This document shows positions 31,555 to 32,974 of a stretch of 32,974 bases of DNA, in pieces. The notes under the pieces are model-generated. The model searched no databases and was not told the origin of the DNA. It was given only the letters and a program-made list of their open reading frames with translations. Position 1 is the first letter of the stretch; each line of letters begins with the position of its first letter. Source of the DNA: DATFJZ01 sp046482845. Its GTDB lineage: Bacteria > Desulfobacterota > Desulfobacteria > Desulfobacterales > Desulfobacteraceae. Both the position numbers and the translations under genes were made by a program. Location: positions 1-32,974 of the forward strand of contig JAWOEJ010000003.1 of assembly GCA_046482845.1 (NCBI GenBank), written 5' to 3'.

Positions 31555-32974
31555 CTATGCTTCTGTACATTCAAGGCTCAGCGGCCTGCCTGTTTTAAGG
31601 TCCACAAGTCCCTGCTCGCAGATGCGGATATACGGAATTGCAGCCCCAGTCAGGGTGGTCAGGGTAAGCAGGGGATCTAAAAGTTCAGATCCCAGCGCTT
31701 TTACAGCAGCGATTATTTTTTCTTCCCTGGCGGCCAGGTCTTTTAGGGACAAATCGGAAATCACGCCAAACAGCGGCAGGGGAAGCTCAGCTGTAATTTG
31801 TTGGTCCCTGCAGACCACAATACCCCCCTGAAGGTCATGAATCCGGTTCACGGCAAAGGCCATGTCTTCGTTTTCAGCACCCACCACAATAATATCGGAC
31901 GTATCCCATGCCCCGGTGGCGGCAAAGGCCCCTGTTTTTAAACCAAATCCCTTGATAAATCCTGTAAACTGCTCACCAGGGCTTAAATTCCTGTCAATGG
32001 CAGAAATCTTGATAATATCCCGGGAAATATCCGGTTTAAGAAGATAATCCTCTTCAACACCCATGGAAGTGATGCACGCTTTGGTAACAAGGCCTGTAAT
32101 GAGTTCTATAACCCTGACATTTACCATTTTTCCGTTCTGTTTCCCATGAGGAATTTTCCAGTGGGCCGTTGAAATGGTGAAATCTGTCGGCCGGACAGGT
32201 CTGGGCAGACAGACACTGTTTCTGGAGCTGGCTTTCCAGTGATGCTTTCTCGGACCAACGCATAAGCTCCCATTTTCTGAAATGATTCTGCCGCTGCTGA
32301 TTACACAGCCGGGCTTAATGGTTCTGATATCCGGTATGAGCACCATATCAGCGTATCTGCCCGGAGCTATCCCGCCGATATGATCTGACAGACCGAAGTT
32401 TTCCGCCACATTCAGGCTTGCCATTCTTATTGCATCTTTTGGGTCAAATCCCTCATCAATGGCTTTTTGAACAATCGTGTCCATATACCCGTTTTTTAAA
32501 AGCGCACGAGGGGTTATTCCGTCGGACACCAGGCAAAGCCGCCTGAAATTAATGTCTTTACCCTTAATTTGAGCAATTTCTGAAAGATCAGACCGAATGC
32601 TTCCCTCTCTTATCATGGTGTACAATCCATTTCTGAGCCTTTCCAGCACCTGATCTGCATCAATGCCTTCATGACAGGAAGATACGCCAAGGGAAGCATA
32701 GGCAGCGAGCTTGCCGCCCCCTGCCCCGGCTGAATGGCCTTCAATGCTTTTCCCGGCCCGGGCCGTCTGTTCAAAGGAACAAAGAAAAGAGTCAGGATAC
32801 TGCAGAACACTCTGCCAATAGGATTCTCCAAGGCCTGCAATATCATCGCGATTGAGGAGCTGCTGCAGATCCGAGCCTGATATGCCAAGGGCATTCATGC
32901 TGATGGACCCCATGGCGGGCGCAGTTCCGAGAATTTTCACAGGCTGCCCTTTAAGGGATTCCATAAAATCCTCA
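31555..32974 (-). CDS. Adenine deaminase-family amidohydrolase, N-terminus outside window
   Basis: The frame is open to the right edge, so the first roughly 120 residues, including the HxH metal motif, lie beyond it. Visible are SLKGQPVKILGTAPA, AGLGE (metal Glu), IEGHSAGAGG, SSCHEG (His), LVSDGITP (Asp) and the DIIVVGAENEDMAFA and LPLPLFGVISDLS landmarks of the C-terminal domain. The usual AHDSHN before IIVVG is AWDTSD here, and SDD is SDG. It is thus a divergent paralog: the amidohydrolase core may still work, but adenine may not be the substrate. Confident at family level, not at function. Confidence 0.8.
   Translation of the reverse strand, partial: EDFMESLKGQPVKILGTAPAMGSISMNALGISGSDLQQLLNRDDIAGLGESYWQSVLQYPDSFLCSFEQTARAGKSIEGHSAGAGGGKLAAYASLGVSSCHEGIDADQVLERLRNGLYTMIREGSIRSDLSEIAQIKGKDINFRRLCLVSDGITPRALLKNGYMDTIVQKAIDEGFDPKDAIRMASLNVAENFGLSDHIGGIAPGRYADMVLIPDIRTIKPGCVISSGRIISENGSLCVGPRKHHWKASSRNSVCLPRPVRPTDFTISTAHWKIPHGKQNGKMVNVRVIELITGLVTKACITSMGVEEDYLLKPDISRDIIKISAIDRNLSPGEQFTGFIKGFGLKTGAFAATGAWDTSDIIVVGAENEDMAFAVNRIHDLQGGIVVCRDQQITAELPLPLFGVISDLSLKDLAAREEKIIAAVKALGSELLDPLLTLTTLTGAAIPYIRICEQGLVDLKTGRPLSLECTEA

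Overview
The window looks like a chromosomal piece of an anaerobic, sulfate-reducer-like Desulfobacterota (Desulfobacterales-type) genome. This is inferred from gene content, not from a marker gene. The pointers are small DUF134 and DUF5320 proteins beside a Gly/Gln/Lys/Arg-repeat protein, kinases with DUF1566-type tails, a TAXI-TRAP binding protein, an Fe-S dienoyl-CoA-reductase-type flavoenzyme and moderate GC. The region is packed with small palindromic repeats and broken genes.

Layout. 1-3185: a frameshifted TAXI-TRAP binding protein divergent from a LarA-family nickel racemase-like gene and a TauE/SafE permease. 3186-7570: a transglutaminase-like protein, a MITE-like element, a metallophosphoesterase with an operator-like palindrome, and a Ser/Thr kinase-DUF1566 fusion. 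7571-13464: an accessory, decaying zone with a Fic protein, a PIN/Phd toxin-antitoxin pair, remnants of a peptidoglycan-binding/kinase/PP2C module, and a higBA toxin-antitoxin locus wrecked by two different repeat elements. 13465-20710: housekeeping genes (mnmG, a DnaJ-type co-chaperone, hpt, an MJ0042/DUF3426 membrane protein, a CAU tRNA, and queDEC for queuosine precursor synthesis). 20841-26031: three large adjacent genes of unassigned function: a single-pass membrane protein, a degenerate dynamin/GTPase-like protein and an actin/Hsp70-fold (ASKHA) ATPase-like protein. These are the best candidate here for an undescribed system. 26077-28157: a DUF89 phosphatase divergent from DUF134, the repeat protein and DUF5320. 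28503-32974: RNase M5, an Fe-S flavin oxidoreductase and a partial adenine-deaminase-family protein.

Repeats. Three families recur. (1) A palindromic element with ends like ACTCGRTYATCAAGTTTTT, in a short form of about 75 bp (2113, 7932), a long nested form of about 250 bp (13173, 29125) and solo arms (15510, 29081). (2) A roughly 92-106 bp element with ends TGAAAGCC/GGCTTTCA and variable GGCTGAW heptamers (15602, 17200, 20725, 28339); three copies end just before a ribosome binding site. (3) Two MITE-like elements (4953, 12898) with different terminal repeats but a shared core. All similarity statements were made by eye; no database search was run.
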